This document shows, one piece after another, positions 11,661 through 23,767 of a stretch of DNA of 64,000 bases. The position numbers were made by a program, and so were the translations under genes. The notes under the pieces are model-generated. The model ran no database searches, was not told the origin of the DNA, and worked only from the letters and a program-made list of their open reading frames with translations. The DNA comes from Favolaschia claudopus. Lineage: Eukaryota; Basidiomycota; Agaricomycetes; Agaricales; Mycenaceae. Position 1 is the stretch's first letter; every line of letters starts with the position of its first letter. The stretch spans positions 310,001 to 374,000 of the forward strand of contig JAWWNJ010000082.1 of NCBI GenBank assembly GCA_037176885.1, given 5' to 3'.

Positions 11661-13959
11661 CTACAGAATAATGGGTCGAGAACGAGTTCCTCGGTGGCGG
11701 TAAATCAATTCCGGTTCCGAGTCGTCATCCTCGTCCTCTGATTCCACGTTGAAATCCTCATCGACCTCATCATCGCTCTCCACCTCCACCCGCTTGCGTT
11801 TTCTACCTGCCACCTTGGAAGGTTCAGGATGTCCGGGATCTCGCTTCAAAGGTTTAGGGTTTGGTAACTTTGATTTACTCTTGGCTTTTGGCACAAAATT
11901 CGGCATTCTCTCTGCGATATTCCTCTGGAGTTCAGTTAGGTAGCCCACACACTCCATCGTTTCTACGGAAATAATCTAGGTTTAGCAGGTTAGTCTGGGA
12001 TATGCAATGCAGAAGAGAAAGTGCGGGTAGCTTCTCACAGCTTGCCCACAGTTGAATGCTTTGGTTATGTCGTCCGGAGTCACCGTCAGCAAGCATGGAT
12101 CTTTGTTGTTTATAGCAAGATTAACCTCTGCCTCAGTGGGTCGTCGTCCGAACCGACGGCGCAAAGCAATGTCGGCACGAATTTCCAGCCCCCATGGCCT
12201 CTTGGAAAGCTCAGTGGCCCAGGTTCGGCGGACCTAACGGCGAAGCGTCAATAACGGAGTCAGACAAAGGAGTTGAAACGTGAGGTTTACTTTAGGTGGT
12301 TGTTGTTTCCATTCATTGACGGTCAAAGTTCCAGTGTTAGCTATGAGGTACTGCCCTTGATAGTGCCAGACACTGGCATCTAATCGAGCAAAAAGGATGT
12401 ACGGAGGCTCTCCAGCGTCCTCATCTTTGCCGTCGGTTTCCTCTTCCTCCTCGGTGTCCTCAGGTCCTTGGTTCCGATCTTCCTGCTTTTCTTGTTTCTC
12501 CCTTTCTTCAGCCTCAAGCTTGATTTTATCACGAGCTAGCTCGGCCTTCATTATCCAGGCACAGCGCCCATTGAAAATTAATCCCGGTGCGCCAGGCCGC
12601 TGAGGACACTCTGGGTTTAAATCGAGGCGCAGGTATAGGAAGCGATCAAGTCCCGTTCGGTCATAGAACTTGTCCGCAATATCTGGGCAAGTGCCCTGCG
12701 GACTGCCGCCATATTCGCTAGACATGAAATCTCGAGTCACGGTGACTTCGAGAATATCGGGCTTCAATTCGACGGGATATGGTTCAAGGCTGATATTGTG
12801 CTGCCGAAGACGCGCTCTGACCGTGTCAAGACTCAGCTTCGGCGTCTTGCCCGACTTTTTGACCTTCGGCTAAACAGAGAGTACGTATTTAGTAATTTAA
12901 CGTAATCCAGATATTGAACGTACATTGCGCAACATCGTTTCCCAGTTTTTCTCCAGTGCCTGACGCTCTGCGTCCGCATGGGCTCTTGCCGACAGAACCA
13001 AAGGGACGTCCACAGCGTCCATCACCACCCTGCGTCTTTTCTGCGGCGGCGGCTCAGAGGCCTCGGTTGAATCTAACGGCGAATCAACATCCATGTCAAC
13101 GGGCTCTGCCTTGACAATGACAGTCGGTGTTTCTCGCGCCAAAGTCCTACCCCGAGCATCCGACGGAGGCTCGATCGTTGGAAGAGTTCCGGATTCTTGA
13201 TTTGCAGGTTGAATGTTCAAAATTGGTACGCATACATTTCTGTCTGTATCATCCGAGGAAGGGACACCACCACTATCTGGCGTAGCTCGAGCCTTTATAG
13301 ATGTCAGTGACGGGACGGGAGAACAAAGTATCAGCTCAATAGAAACCTCTGCGCCGAAGACAACGACGGAATCCACTTGCATTTCGCGGCCGTCTGAGGA
13401 AGGCGCGTCCTATCAGATATGAGCTACTGATCTTGAGACAACTTATAAGACTCTGTCTGTTCACCTCTCGCGGGAGAGACGCCTCAAGGGATTTCATGGG
13501 AGATTCAGCATCGTCTTTCTCTCTCTTTGGAACGCCACCCAATTCGACTTTGGGTTTGACTTCTCCTTCCTCGACCTTGCAGAGCAGCTCCTTGGCCTCA
13601 AGCTTCGACGTAGATGACTCTGGAGTAAGGGACAGCAGATATCTTCATTATGCTCGGCTTCGTGAGCGTCCTTAGGGGGATCCTTACCAATTTCAACCTT
13701 CGGCTTGACTTCGGTGACATTGGAATCTTCGACTTTCAAAGCGACTTTATTGTCCTCATTCAAGAGAGAGGCTGTATGACCTTCAAGCTTTACGCCGGAT
13801 GGTTCTTCTACCTTCGGCACTTTGAGTGTGTTGGCGTGCTAGACGTTTCCAATAAATACAGATAAATACTCAGTCGGATCGTCGCGGCATGAGAAGAGAA
13901 GACAAAAGATCCCTCACCTTCCGGCCAGAATCATCGCACTCCCTGTCCTCCAATTTCAT
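11661..13959 (-). CDS. DUF6697 nuclear protein
   Basis: A multi-exon minus-strand gene. ATG at 13959 opens a 14-codon exon (MKLEDRECDDSGRK), followed by acidic exons with repeated K-V-E pattern (VKPKVEIG, VKPKVELGG), a basic patch PPQKRRRV, then the conserved domain: EVTVTRDFMSSEYGGSPQ, DRFLYLRLDLNPECPQRPGAPGL, YILFARLDASVWHYQGQY and, after a further intron, TWATELSKRPWGLEIRADIALR. This order is typical of DUF6697 in Agaricomycetes. The end (from about 11957) is a basic then very acidic tail with RKRKRVEVESDDE. Basic clusters suggest the nucleus. Function unknown. Exact exon borders in the acidic N-terminal half are less sure; one frame-consistent intron is GTAAGGATCC...CTCCAG near 13690-13620. 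Confidence 0.7.
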
Positions 13960-14147
13960 GGCAAAAATGTAAGAGCGGAAACAGTCAGGAAATTCAGGAA
14001 GACGGACTCCCGTCACGGAGAGGCGAAGTTGAACTCACGCACGTGACTGTGAGAAACGAATCGGAGGCATCCGAGTCGGCACTCTCATTTCGACTTAACT
14101 TACTATTAGCGCTTGCTTAGCACTACTACCACGACCAAGAGCCGTTC

Positions 14148-15874
14148 ATGGAACCCACCGCTCGCCAAAGGGCGCTCGCTATCCATGAAATTGTTCGACT
14201 CATTTGCTTTGAATCATCTGAGCCGTATTTCCCGAAGAAAGCTCGTTTTGCTTCCCTCAACGCTTTATCGAGAACCTCGAAAATTTTCACCGAACCAGCG
14301 CTGGATCGTCTTTGGTGGGAACAACGAAGCCTTGTTCCTCTCCTGAAATGCATGCCAGAGGATGCATGGGAGGAGCGCACTGCTGGAACTGGACGAGATA
14401 AAATCACCATTTTGGTACGCAGTTTCCATGAACTTGCAGTGGTGGAAATATTCACCGGTCCACGAAGCATCTACGGCGTCCCCTAAAGTCCACAGACTTA
14501 TCTAGGGTATTTTACTACTCTTCAAGAATCAGAGAACTGAGTTTCTCCCGTTACGGAGCGAACAAGCTGCATCACGAATTGCTCAAGGCGCTGGACATGG
14601 CGCTTCCCGTTCGAACCTTGATGCCGAAACTTATGAGTCTTGTCTGGTATTCTAACAAGAAAGATGTCTCCACTGTGATGAGGCATATTCTTGGTCCACG
14701 AGTTCGCAGCCTCCACCTTGAATTCGATAGCACGGCTGGCTTGGCCATCCTACCTTTCATTAAATCCGCTTGTCCCCTCGTCTCGACATTTACCCTCTCC
14801 ATTCCCCGTGATAGCCGGCCTTTCATCCCAGTGGTCTCAGACCTCGTCTGTGGATTGGAAAACCTCACCCATCTCTCTGTCCCCTCGCTTGATCAAGCTG
14901 GCCTCACCCACATCGCACATCTCACCTCTCTGGAGACCCTCAGTCTTGACTATGTGGATGATATGGCACCTCCACACCCCCCGGATTTCCTGCCAGGTCC
15001 ATGTCTCACCAAATTGAGCACCCTCACGATCTCATGCAGAACGGCCAAATTCTGTGCCGGCATTATCCGGGTGATTTCTTCACGAGAACTTTCATCGCTG
15101 ACTATACACCCAATGTTTTTCTCTTGGACCACCTCGGCTTGGCAGCACCTGTTCAATGTCATTCACAATCATCTGGACCACAAGGCGTTGAAAGGAATTA
15201 CCATCGAGGACAGGAACGGGTTGGAGCGCCCTGCTGAAGATGTGATTGCCTCTTACCGCATCTCATCAGAGGCCCTACGGCCGCTGCTGGCCTTCAGGGA
15301 GCTGGGAGACGCCACATTCCAGACATACCCTGGCATCGACGCCGACGACGATTTCCTCGAAGAAATGGCCAAAGCATGGCGCGGGTTATATTGTCTTCAA
15401 TTGTGCGGCGAAGTCCTCATCACTCAGCCCCCACGGACGACCCTCAAATGCCTCATCCCTTTCGCACGCCATTGTCGGTGTCTGGAAACTCTGGGAATCC
15501 GCCTCGATGTGACAGCTGTTCCGCCATTTACGCAGATTGCTGGGAAGCGTCTGACACATCGACTCAGCTACATGTATCTCGGGACGTCGTCGCTCCGGAG
15601 TGTCTGGGGTGATACGGAGGGCAAGGTGGCAGCATTTATCTCCGAACTCTTTCCAAAATTGGAGGCTCTCTTCACACTAGACGTTGATTTACCGGAGCCG
15701 CTCGAGTCTTACCGCGAAAGCTGGAATCGTGTGGGGAATCTAGTGCCCGTCTTCGCGTCCATGCGATCGCGAGAGAAGAAGCTTTGCAAGGAAGAGTTCA
15801 ACGACGATTCGGACGACGAGGAGGAAGAGGAGTCACCGGACGAAGACGAGTCGGAGTCCGAGGTCGCCTCGTAG
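14148..15874 (+). CDS. F-box/LRR-like protein 2
   Basis: Two exons, 14148-14414 and 14468-15874, 557 residues. The intron acceptor GAAG|CATCTACGG gives HLRRPLKSTDL in phase 0, matching HIRRPIESSDI of paralog 1. The N-terminus (LAIHEIVRLICFE ... ALSRTSKIFTEPALDRLWWEQRSL) is the F-box-like part, followed by weak leucine-rich repeats (LENLTHLSVPSLDQAGL) and an acidic tail after about residue 520 (DDSDDEEEEE). Probably the substrate-binding subunit of an SCF ubiquitin ligase, by family. It is a close tandem duplicate of the next gene and a more distant copy of the minus-strand gene at 6446. Confidence 0.8.
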
Positions 15875-15899
15875 CTCGACGTCAAGTGTTGTGACATAT

Positions 15900-16171
15900 A
15901 CGCTGCGGTGACCCGCCAGAAGCAAGGTCGGCAGAGGTTCCTTCTGCCAGTAGCGAAGGGAGGGAGGTCGGCGGTGGACCCAGATTCAAGATCGAGTTTT
16001 AGAATCCGAGTCGGCGGCTGCGAGCTCAACTCGGCTGTGGATGCGTCTGACTCGTCGTCTGCAGCGTCTGCAGGTGCGAACGCGAGGCCAGCAAAACCGG
16101 CGGGCACAGCTGCACAAGTGGAGGCGGAGGCAGACCAAGCTGCAGCGCATCTGTGCCCTGATACGGTGTGA
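15900..16171 (+). pseudogene. copied tail exon of the O-mannosyltransferase (fragment 2)
   Basis: On the plus strand this reads VDASDSSSAASAGANARPAKP then QVEAEADQAAAHLCPDTV and stop, matching the end of the mannosyltransferase (SSSAGANARPAKPAG ... AEQAAKDLFPDAV). Homology continues past the stop through AAAGTAGTTGTACA and the sequence before the F-box start, which parallels 8073-8260. It shows that the tail exon and the F-box promoter were copied together as one block. Confidence 0.75.
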
Positions 16172-16341
16172 ACAAAAGTAGTTGTACAAACCTACATGGT
16201 ACTTTGCTACGTGAATCTGGGACCTTCTAATTCAATTCTCCTCTGTACAGTATTGTACTCGACTATCCTCTGCTTGGCTACAATTGATCGGCTTTCGGCT
16301 ATCTAACCGCTAACTTCATCCCTCCCTCTTCATCCCCGCTC

Positions 16342-18073
16342 ATGGAGCCTACCGCTTGTCAAAAGGTATTTGCCATTCAGGAAATTGTCAGCCTGATTTG
16401 CTTTGAATCGTTTGAGCCGTATTTCCCGAAGAAAACTCGTTTTGCTTCCTTACTTGCTCTGTCGCGAACCTCGAAAATATTCACCGAACCAGCGCTGGAT
16501 CGTCTTTGGTGGGAACAGAAAAGTCTCGCACCTCTCATCAAATGTATGCCGGAGGATGCATGGGAAGAACGCGTTGCAGGAACTGGACGAAATACTACCA
16601 CCACTTTGGTACGCCTAAACTTGCGGGGTCAGCGTGAGGGATGTTAACAGGTTGCCGACGCATCTACGTCGTTCCTTGAAGTCTACAGACCTGCCCAGGA
16701 TGCTATATTACTCTGGAAGGATCAGAGAACTTTGCCTTACCCCATTAAATTTTGCATCCCCCAAGCTACACCAAGGGTTGCTCAGGGCGTTGGACATGGC
16801 ACTTCCCGTTCGAACTTTCATGCCAAAACTCGTGGATCTTACGTGGTGTTCAAGCAGAAAGGACGTCACCACTATATTGAGGCATATTCTTGGACCTCGA
16901 GTCCGGAATATCCACCTCAACCTCGATAGCACGGAGGAACTATCGATCCTTCCGTTTGTTAGGTCCGCCTGCCCACAGGTCTCCGATTTTGAGTTGGTTC
17001 TTCCTCAAAATTGCCGGGGGCCCACTCCTGTGGTTTCGGACTTGGTCTGTGGATGGGAAAATCTCACTGATCTCTACATTCCCAACCTGGACAAAGCTGG
17101 CTTCATACACATTGCCCATCTCGCCTCTCTGAATACTCTCAATCTTTGGTTTGTGGATGATCTTGCACCCCCGCATCCCCCCGACTTCCTTGACGGTCCG
17201 TCATTCCCCAAGCTAGAATACCTGAGCATTCGCTGTCGAACGGCCAACTTCTGTGCTGGCGTTGTCCAGGTTATAGCTTCCCGTCAGCTTACGTCGTTGA
17301 GCATTTCCCCAATGTCTCCCTGGACCACTTCGGCTTGGCAGAAGCTGCACACGGTTATTCATGAGTGTCTGGACCATACTGCCTTGGATTCTATCGACGT
17401 TAAGGACTGGGATGGTTTGGTGCGCCCAGCCGAAGATGAGCTTGCGTCTTACCGCATCTCATCAGATGTCCTCCGGCCTCTCCTGGCCTTTAAAGGACTT
17501 CAGCAAGTCGCGTACCAAATATACCCAGATGTAGATGTTGGCGACGACTTCTTGGAAGAAATGGCCAAGGCATGGCCCAGCCTATCCTCCCTTCACCTCT
17601 GTGATGAGGTCCTCATCACGCAGCCGCCGCGCGCTACCCTCCGCTGCCTGCTCGCTTTTGCCCGACACTGCCGGCATTTAGAGGCTCTCGGTATCCGCAT
17701 GCACGCAAGGAACATCCCAGCATTCACACAGCTAGCGGGGCATCGCATCGCCCACGAGCTTCAGTACATGTACGTGGGGACGTCGTATTTGTTATCTTGG
17801 GATGATATGGAGGGCAAGGTGGCGGCATTCATCTCTGATATCTTTCCCACCTTGGACAGTCTCATGACATCGTCCGACGAGCTGCCGGAGGCCCTTGCCT
17901 CTCATCGAGCCAGCTGGGATCGTGTGTCGTGTCTCTTGCCCGTTTTTTTAACCGTGCGATCGCAAGAGAAGAAGTTTTGGACGGAAGAGTTGAAGGTCGA
18001 TGATTCAGACGAGGAGTATACATCAGAGGAGGGTTCGCCGGAGGAGGGCGAGGACGGGGACGTATCTTCGTAG
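16342..18073 (+). pseudogene. F-box/LRR-like protein 3, splice acceptor lost
   Basis: Exon 1 is 16342-16608 (F-box-like, 89 codons) and exon 2 begins at 16661 (HLRRSLKSTDLPRML) and runs to the stop at 18073. Both exons are open and align along their full length with paralog 2, including the acidic tail (DDSDEEYTSEEGSPEEGEDG). However the base pair before CATCTACGT is CG, where paralogs 1 and 2 have AG. The nearest real AG (16650) shifts the frame and meets a stop near 16929, and reading through the intron gives a TAA. So as written the gene cannot make the full protein by canonical splicing. It may be a recent pseudogene, use a non-AG acceptor, or reflect a sequencing error at one base. Confidence 0.65.
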
Positions 18074-18453
18074 ATTCCGGTATATCGACGGTCGGACCCG
18101 ATTCGTCTGAATCACAGTCAGAATAATCCAGCGGAAGACAATCGATCTTCGTTTAGTCTTCCAACTACAATTCTTATATAAAATACTGTGTGGCGTCTAC
18201 TCGATGAACTCGGGCGTTGCACTATCACCTTGATCTTGTCACAATTGGTGGATCCAAGCAACAACTGGATTGACAATGAACAGAACTACCCGATAACCCA
18301 ATCTTACCGATTTGGTCGACTGCGACGTGAAAAACAATGTCTAAGTTATGTTCGCTGACATTTAGACTGACTTTCGTTTGAAAAGCCAACGAGAAGGGAT
18401 TTGGACGAAGCTCAAGTGATACGCAAATTTGGGCTGGTGAATATTCATACATT
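18074..18453. other. intergenic between convergent genes
   Basis: Contains only the 3' flanks of F-box gene 3 and the P450. I see no gene or repeat in it. Confidence 0.5.
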
Positions 18454-20761
18454 CTAGTCGACACGTCTAACCCTCAACGGAACTTTGGCGCCATCTTGAC
18501 CAAGAACTTTGGGGCGCGGTACGATGGCTACATGAGTCTCAATGGTTGTATCAGGCCCATCCGGAAATTCGAAAACAAAATTGCGAATGAGCACGGATAG
18601 AACAGCCTAGGACGACCGAGTCAATTCTGACGGCGCGAAGGAATGAATAGAACTTACCTTGAATTCTGCCAATGCAAAAGCCTTGCCTAGACAGATTCGT
18701 GGTCCGTCGTGGAATGAAAGGATATGTCGATGTCCTTGGAGATCTTTTGCCGGAAGCGAAAGGTCTTCAAACCAGCGCTCGGGCTTGAACACCTTGGCAT
18801 CTGGGCCCCAGAGGGCCTCCGACCTGTTGATACAACGGATCGGAGAGAACACGGTGGTACCTTGGGCGATGGCAACACTGGATATAGTTTCACCAGAGGG
18901 AGTAACAACGGGTGTTCCGAGAGGGATCACGTCGTCGCAGGCAGCCTATGAATACGTCAACTTCATGTCGTTAGCAGCATTGTTTCAGCCAGATTACAAT
19001 TCGGACAGTCTCCGGGACTGGGGGATGCAGTCGTAGGACCTCATGCACAGTAGCATCAAGGTATGGCAATTCATTCACAGAGACGAGCTGATCCCAAGTA
19101 GGATCAGTCCCACCAAAGCGAGCGAGATCTTTTCGCAATTTATTCTGGATCTCTGGGTACTTGGCCAATTCGATCAGTGCCCACTGAAAGGACAATGATG
19201 AACATCGGTTGAATTACATCAGGAGAAACTCACCGTAAGGCTGACTACATTCCCATCCAGAGGTTCTCAGCGCCGCAAAATATTATAAGACATGTAAGTA
19301 TACTTGCCTGAAGTTGTTTCATATCCTGAGGTTCGTGCATTCAGATATGAAGACAATCCATGGAAATAATCTGCGCACCTGCTAAAAGGAGAACATTCTG
19401 CGGGGCACAGGCGATCAGTTGCATTTTTTATGAAGAAACTAGAACTGTGATATACCATCTCGAATGAAGGTCAGCATTCCTTGCATCTCAGAAAACCGAA
19501 CAGAAATTATACCTGAGCGACAACCTCCTCTTGAGTCATGTAGAGCTCGTCCGCGAGTTCAGCCTTGACTGAGGAAGAGATTCAACCGCTGTCAATCTAA
19601 AGACCAACAAATTAAATACGCACGAAGCAAACCAATCACAGATTTGTCTGTAAATTCCTCCGCCACGCCCCCTTCCTTCTCGCGACGCGTATTCGCTAGC
19701 AGACGCTCCGCAATCACATTCAAGCTACGACGAAGTTCCCAGAAGAGCCGCATGCGTGGCGTTGGCACGCTCAACAAGAACGGAAAGTAGAAACTTAATG
19801 CGAAAACCACTTTGGTGGATAATCCCGTTGGGAGCACACTCATTGCCTCGAAGGCAGCCGTTACCGGTGACTCCTGACCTTCGAGGTACCGAAAGTCGTG
19901 GGAGAAGCCGGCAATGCCAATGCTGTCAAGGCTATGGGATAAAGGGTTCGATGACATGCTATGTGTATCCTGAGATGTCAACGTACGCAACACGATTCAT
20001 CCTGTGTTATTTTGTGAACATCCAAATGCATGAGTTTCAAGATAAAATCAAAATTTACCATTCTTGTACTTCGATAATCGCAGAACCGTCGGAGGTTGAG
20101 TCGAGGGTCGCATCCCAGAAGGATTTGAGCTACGCAAATCAAAGCCCGAACGACAGAAAAAAGTGGAGAAAGGACCTTGTACGCAGAGTCGAAGAAAACC
20201 GCAGTGAGTCTTCGGATCGCGGCGTTGCTGAAGGCCGGCGTGAGAGCTTTCCTTTGCCTGGAGTATCATACTTGATGACTCGGAGCTGTTGCTGAGCGAA
20301 GATAAGAACAAACCGTTTGTGCATATCGCCCTCCGCCCAGAGGACGCCACGTCCAAACTGTATTGCAACGTTCAATATCTTTCACATCGAACAAAGGCGG
20401 TACCCACGATTCTACCAATGAAAAGTCTATCATTGTCGGTCTTCGTGTACACAGCGCGCTCAGAATTGTAGAAGTGAACAAGAGCTTTCGGGTCTGTCAG
20501 GACCACCTTCTTGCGGCCGAACATGAGGGGAACCTGGTACACAGGGCCATAACATGCTGCCCACTCTTCGTAGGTAGTGCTCATGTCTCGGGACTCGATG
20601 ATTTCACGAGAAAGCCCCAGAATGCGACTGGTACTTGGCGGGCCACACAATTTGGTGGTAACAGTTCGGGTCCCTCGCCAGAGATAGAGGAAAATTTTCG
20701 TGCATAGCCAGAGAGAGAACAAAACAAGCACTCCGTTCACTCCGAAGAACGTCGAAGACAT
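18454..20761 (-). CDS. cytochrome P450 (copy 1)
   Basis: A minus-strand gene of about a dozen short exons from ATG 20761 to TAG 18454. Order of motifs: N-terminal membrane anchor (VLVLFSLWLCTKIFLYL), proline hinge CGPPS, FGRGVLWAEGDMHKR then RQRKALTPAFSNAAIRRLT (C-helix region), I-helix LLLAGYETTS-VSLTWALIE, the K-helix ExxR in EVLRLHP, FKPERWF, and the heme loop FHDGPRICLGKAF with the cysteine ligand. These are ER-bound mono-oxygenases; substrate unknown. A 23-kb distant plus-strand gene (43867) is a paralog with the same exon plan, except that here the ETTS/VSLT junction is split by an additional GC-AG intron, leaving an 11-nt exon at about 19235. Some internal exon borders were not traced base by base. 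Confidence 0.85.
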
Positions 20762-20799
20762 GATGTGATAGGCAGCCGTTCGTGAGCAAAGTGGAATCC

Positions 20800-20807
20800 C
20801 TTATATA
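20800..20807 (-). promoter_or_regulatory. TATA box of P450 copy 1
   Basis: TATATAAG on the minus strand, 39 bases upstream of the ATG at 20761. Confidence 0.5.
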
Positions 20808-21578
20808 TCTGAGTATCGAGTACACAGCTCCCACTGAGTGCCAGACTGCCAGCGTCGGATGTCAATCGATTTCGCAAACGAGAAGCACAAATAGTCAGAG
20901 AACATGAGACAGCGGCCCGTGGGATGTTCGCACGGAGCCCACAACTGCATGTGAGAGGGAGATGCATACTAAGCATCGCTGCGTCTCGGGCCTTCAACGG
21001 GCCATAAAGAACCATACATCATGACAGACGTCGATTCATACACAATATTCTGTCCCAGAGAAAGAATCGCCCGAAGTGGTTCACCGCCGCAAGGAGCCTG
21101 CCGTTCTGAAGAATTCCCGTAGTTAAGGTCCATAGACGGTGCTTTCAGGGCTCTTGCACGTTCTCGGAAGGTCGTCGACAAGTTGTAGTTTTTGCTAGCA
21201 CACGACACTGGGTAGATATACCGTACAGAGGCATGAGCGAGGCACAGAACTTCGAAACGTAGATTTGGGGCAGTTGAGGTCAATACACGGCTGCTACACC
21301 ACGATCGCAACATATCGTCGAGAACCGACAGTGCATTTGAATGAGATAGCCGTTTGAGGCCGGCGGAGGCGCCAGTCGCACTGGGTTGCCTAGGGTGAGC
21401 TGGCTCAGGATCAAGTCCGAAATGTGAGAACGGCGGATGTCATGGTTCCGATGATGCCGAAATTCGCGACGGGCGTTTGTAGTAGCAATCGACGAACGGA
21501 TATTACGATGAAAAAGTAGTGCAAAGGTCAAAGGAGTGGCATAGCGGTAATACTATGATCATACTTTAAAGCCGCCAC
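20808..21578. other. intergenic, no gene seen
   Basis: About 770 bases between the P450 start and the 3' end of the secreted propeller gene. Several short open frames exist on the minus strand but show no motif, splice logic or composition of a protein gene. Confidence 0.4.
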
Positions 21579-23218
21579 TCAACGGCCAATGAATGTGGCC
21601 ATTCCCTGGACGTTGACGCGATCTACAAGAAATTGGGACAATTGTCATTGGGTAAGGGTAATAGGAAACGGATTCGCTCACTTATGGGGAGTTTTGCGGC
21701 CTTCGCAGGACCAACGAGATCGAGCCGTTGGTGGACAGAGCCTTGGCCTGCCCCGTTGACAGCATAGACCGAAAGGCCAGTCACATTCGCGGCAAGGGCG
21801 AAGATGAAACTACAAAGAAGGGAATGTTAAGCGTCTGAACGTCTGGCAAGGGATAGCCGTACTCTTTCCCGCCAACAGTGGCAACATCCGAGTCTATGGG
21901 ACCGTCAGGCGTGACATCGTATTGCTGTAAATGAGAATTGAGGACAAATTCTATCGAACTTGGTTGCGTGGACTCACCTTCACTATGGTGCTATCGAGCG
22001 AACTGGTGAGCGACACTTCAGTTATAGCGGAAGCGCCCGGGTCAAGGACGTAGAAGTTCTTCGTCTCCTTGCTGTAAACAGACCAGCAGGGAGCCTTGGC
22101 GCCAGGGATGGGGAACGACGAAGCGGCGGCGGCGGATTTGCTGCTGGACTGATCCAGGTTGAAGATATTGTAGCCCGCGCCAGGATCGGAAGTGAACAGA
22201 GCGTTTTTTCCAGGAATATGATTCATCGAGAAGGGGAGAGCTCCACCCGCCACCTTGCTGAAGGTCTTCGACAAGGAACCGTCTGCGTTGATGTCCCAAA
22301 CGGCGAGGTAACCCGCTTTGACGGAAACAATCAGCTTCTTCTCGTCTTGGCTGAAGATAATTTGACTGGGGGTGTTAGGCGGCCCAGTGGCCTTTAGGAT
22401 CATCAGCCAAGGTCACGCAGATGCGAAGAAAAAGCAAAACTAACGGGAGTGGTCTGATTGAGCTCGAGAGATCGGATGGAGTTTTTGATTGGGGTCAAGC
22501 CGAAGAGGTAATCAAAGTGATAGCAGCTTCAAGAGGTTTAGGTCACGGAAGACCTCGAACAAAATGGATTGTAACGAACCTCACTCCATTAACCTTCCCG
22601 CCGTTCACAGCACAGACCCTGTTCCCGGCCTTATTAATGACAAGAGAGTTGGGGAATTCTCCGCCACTTGAAACTGGTCTGCCGATGGGCCAGAGTCTAC
22701 CCGGATTCAGTAAATCGATGCCAAAGACCGACACGGTGTGCGAGCCCGGCTGGCAAAGGATCAGTTCGACGGTCTTCAAAACAGGATACCAAAACATGCG
22801 TACGTTAACATTGGCTACGAATCGCTTCGCTGGAGAGACGACAACGGCTCCTTGGCTGAAAAGAGGATCTGTGCCCGGGGGAGCAGGCAATCCATGGGCG
22901 CCAACTCCGCCGGTGCGGACGGCTTCATATAACGTCTGCGGAGTTGGGAAGGAGTCGGCAACCAGGGATGACGACTTACTAGCTTCCCATCAGAGCCAAT
23001 GATGGAAGACACCAGATAGTTCCCGGAAGGTTCGTTGGTCATGACTAGAATAATCGTTTCATATTGTGATAAGACGGCAGGAGGAGGGGAAATTTACAGT
23101 ATGCGGCGCCGGCTATGTGAGCTGGTTGAGACTTTCCCATGGAAAGTCTTTCGACGGAGCTGGACGCCAACGCCGTCCAGGACAGAGCGGCAAGCAAAAT
23201 GAAAGAAGAGCGTAGCAT
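21579..23218 (-). CDS. secreted lactonase-like beta-propeller protein
   Basis: A multi-exon minus-strand gene, ATG 23218 to TGA 21579. Residues 1-20 are a signal peptide (MLRSSFILLAALSWTALASS), then AYFMTNEPSGNYLVSS, GVGAHGLPAPPGTDPLFSQG, a 54-nt intron giving NVNPGSHTVSVFGIDLLNP, NQTTPATGPPNTPSQIIFSQDEKKLIVS, and a final exon VNVQGMATF. Repeats of the pattern S-x-I/V-F-S-x-D-x-K-x-L and x-V-F-x-I-D are those of seven-bladed propellers of the 6-phosphogluconolactonase / carboxymuconate-cyclase group; secreted members are frequent in wood- and litter-decay fungi and their substrates are mostly unknown. Catalytic competence cannot be judged. A strong TATA box lies at 23251-23260. Confidence 0.78.
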
Positions 23219-23250
23219 TTGGGGGATGGAGACCAGATCATTCGCTCACA

Positions 23251-23260
23251 CCTTTATATA
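23251..23260 (-). promoter_or_regulatory. TATA box of the secreted propeller gene
   Basis: TATATAAAGG on the minus strand, 33 bases upstream of ATG 23218; a good match to the consensus. Confidence 0.55.
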
Positions 23261-23767
23261 CTCATGTCGTCTGTGAGCCGAAGGCTGGTTTTTCCCCAGT
23301 GCGCCATGCCATGACGGTCACTACGGAGAATTCATCGAACTGCAGCCTACCGAATTTGGACGGCTGACTAGAGGCTGAGTCAACTAGGCTGCGGAATTTC
23401 CTTTTTCGGAGTCGTAAAGGCTAAAAACAGAAAGAAACTTCACGTGAACTTGGATCGGATTATTCACTGTGGTTGCCCGCCCTGGCCGTCGTCAAGCGAG
23501 CACACTGCACGCAGCCCTGGACACAAGATTCTGAGAACGTTGCGGGGCGTGAGTAATTGTGCATTGACGAGTATCGTCTGAGAGGTTCATTGCCTGATTG
23601 CAAAAGCTCAGACCCAAATGGAGGCCACGGCGCGGGCAGTATACAAGGACCGGGGCGTTTCAGACAGTTCAGACCAAATGTAGATTAACATTGAGTGATT
23701 TTTTATTCCATCTATGCAATTTTAAGGTGATGATAAATGTATCACCGAGGAAGGACAGCGATATCAC
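23261..23767. other. intergenic, no gene seen
   Basis: Promoter side of the propeller gene and 3' flank of malate dehydrogenase. No further gene supported. Confidence 0.5.
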
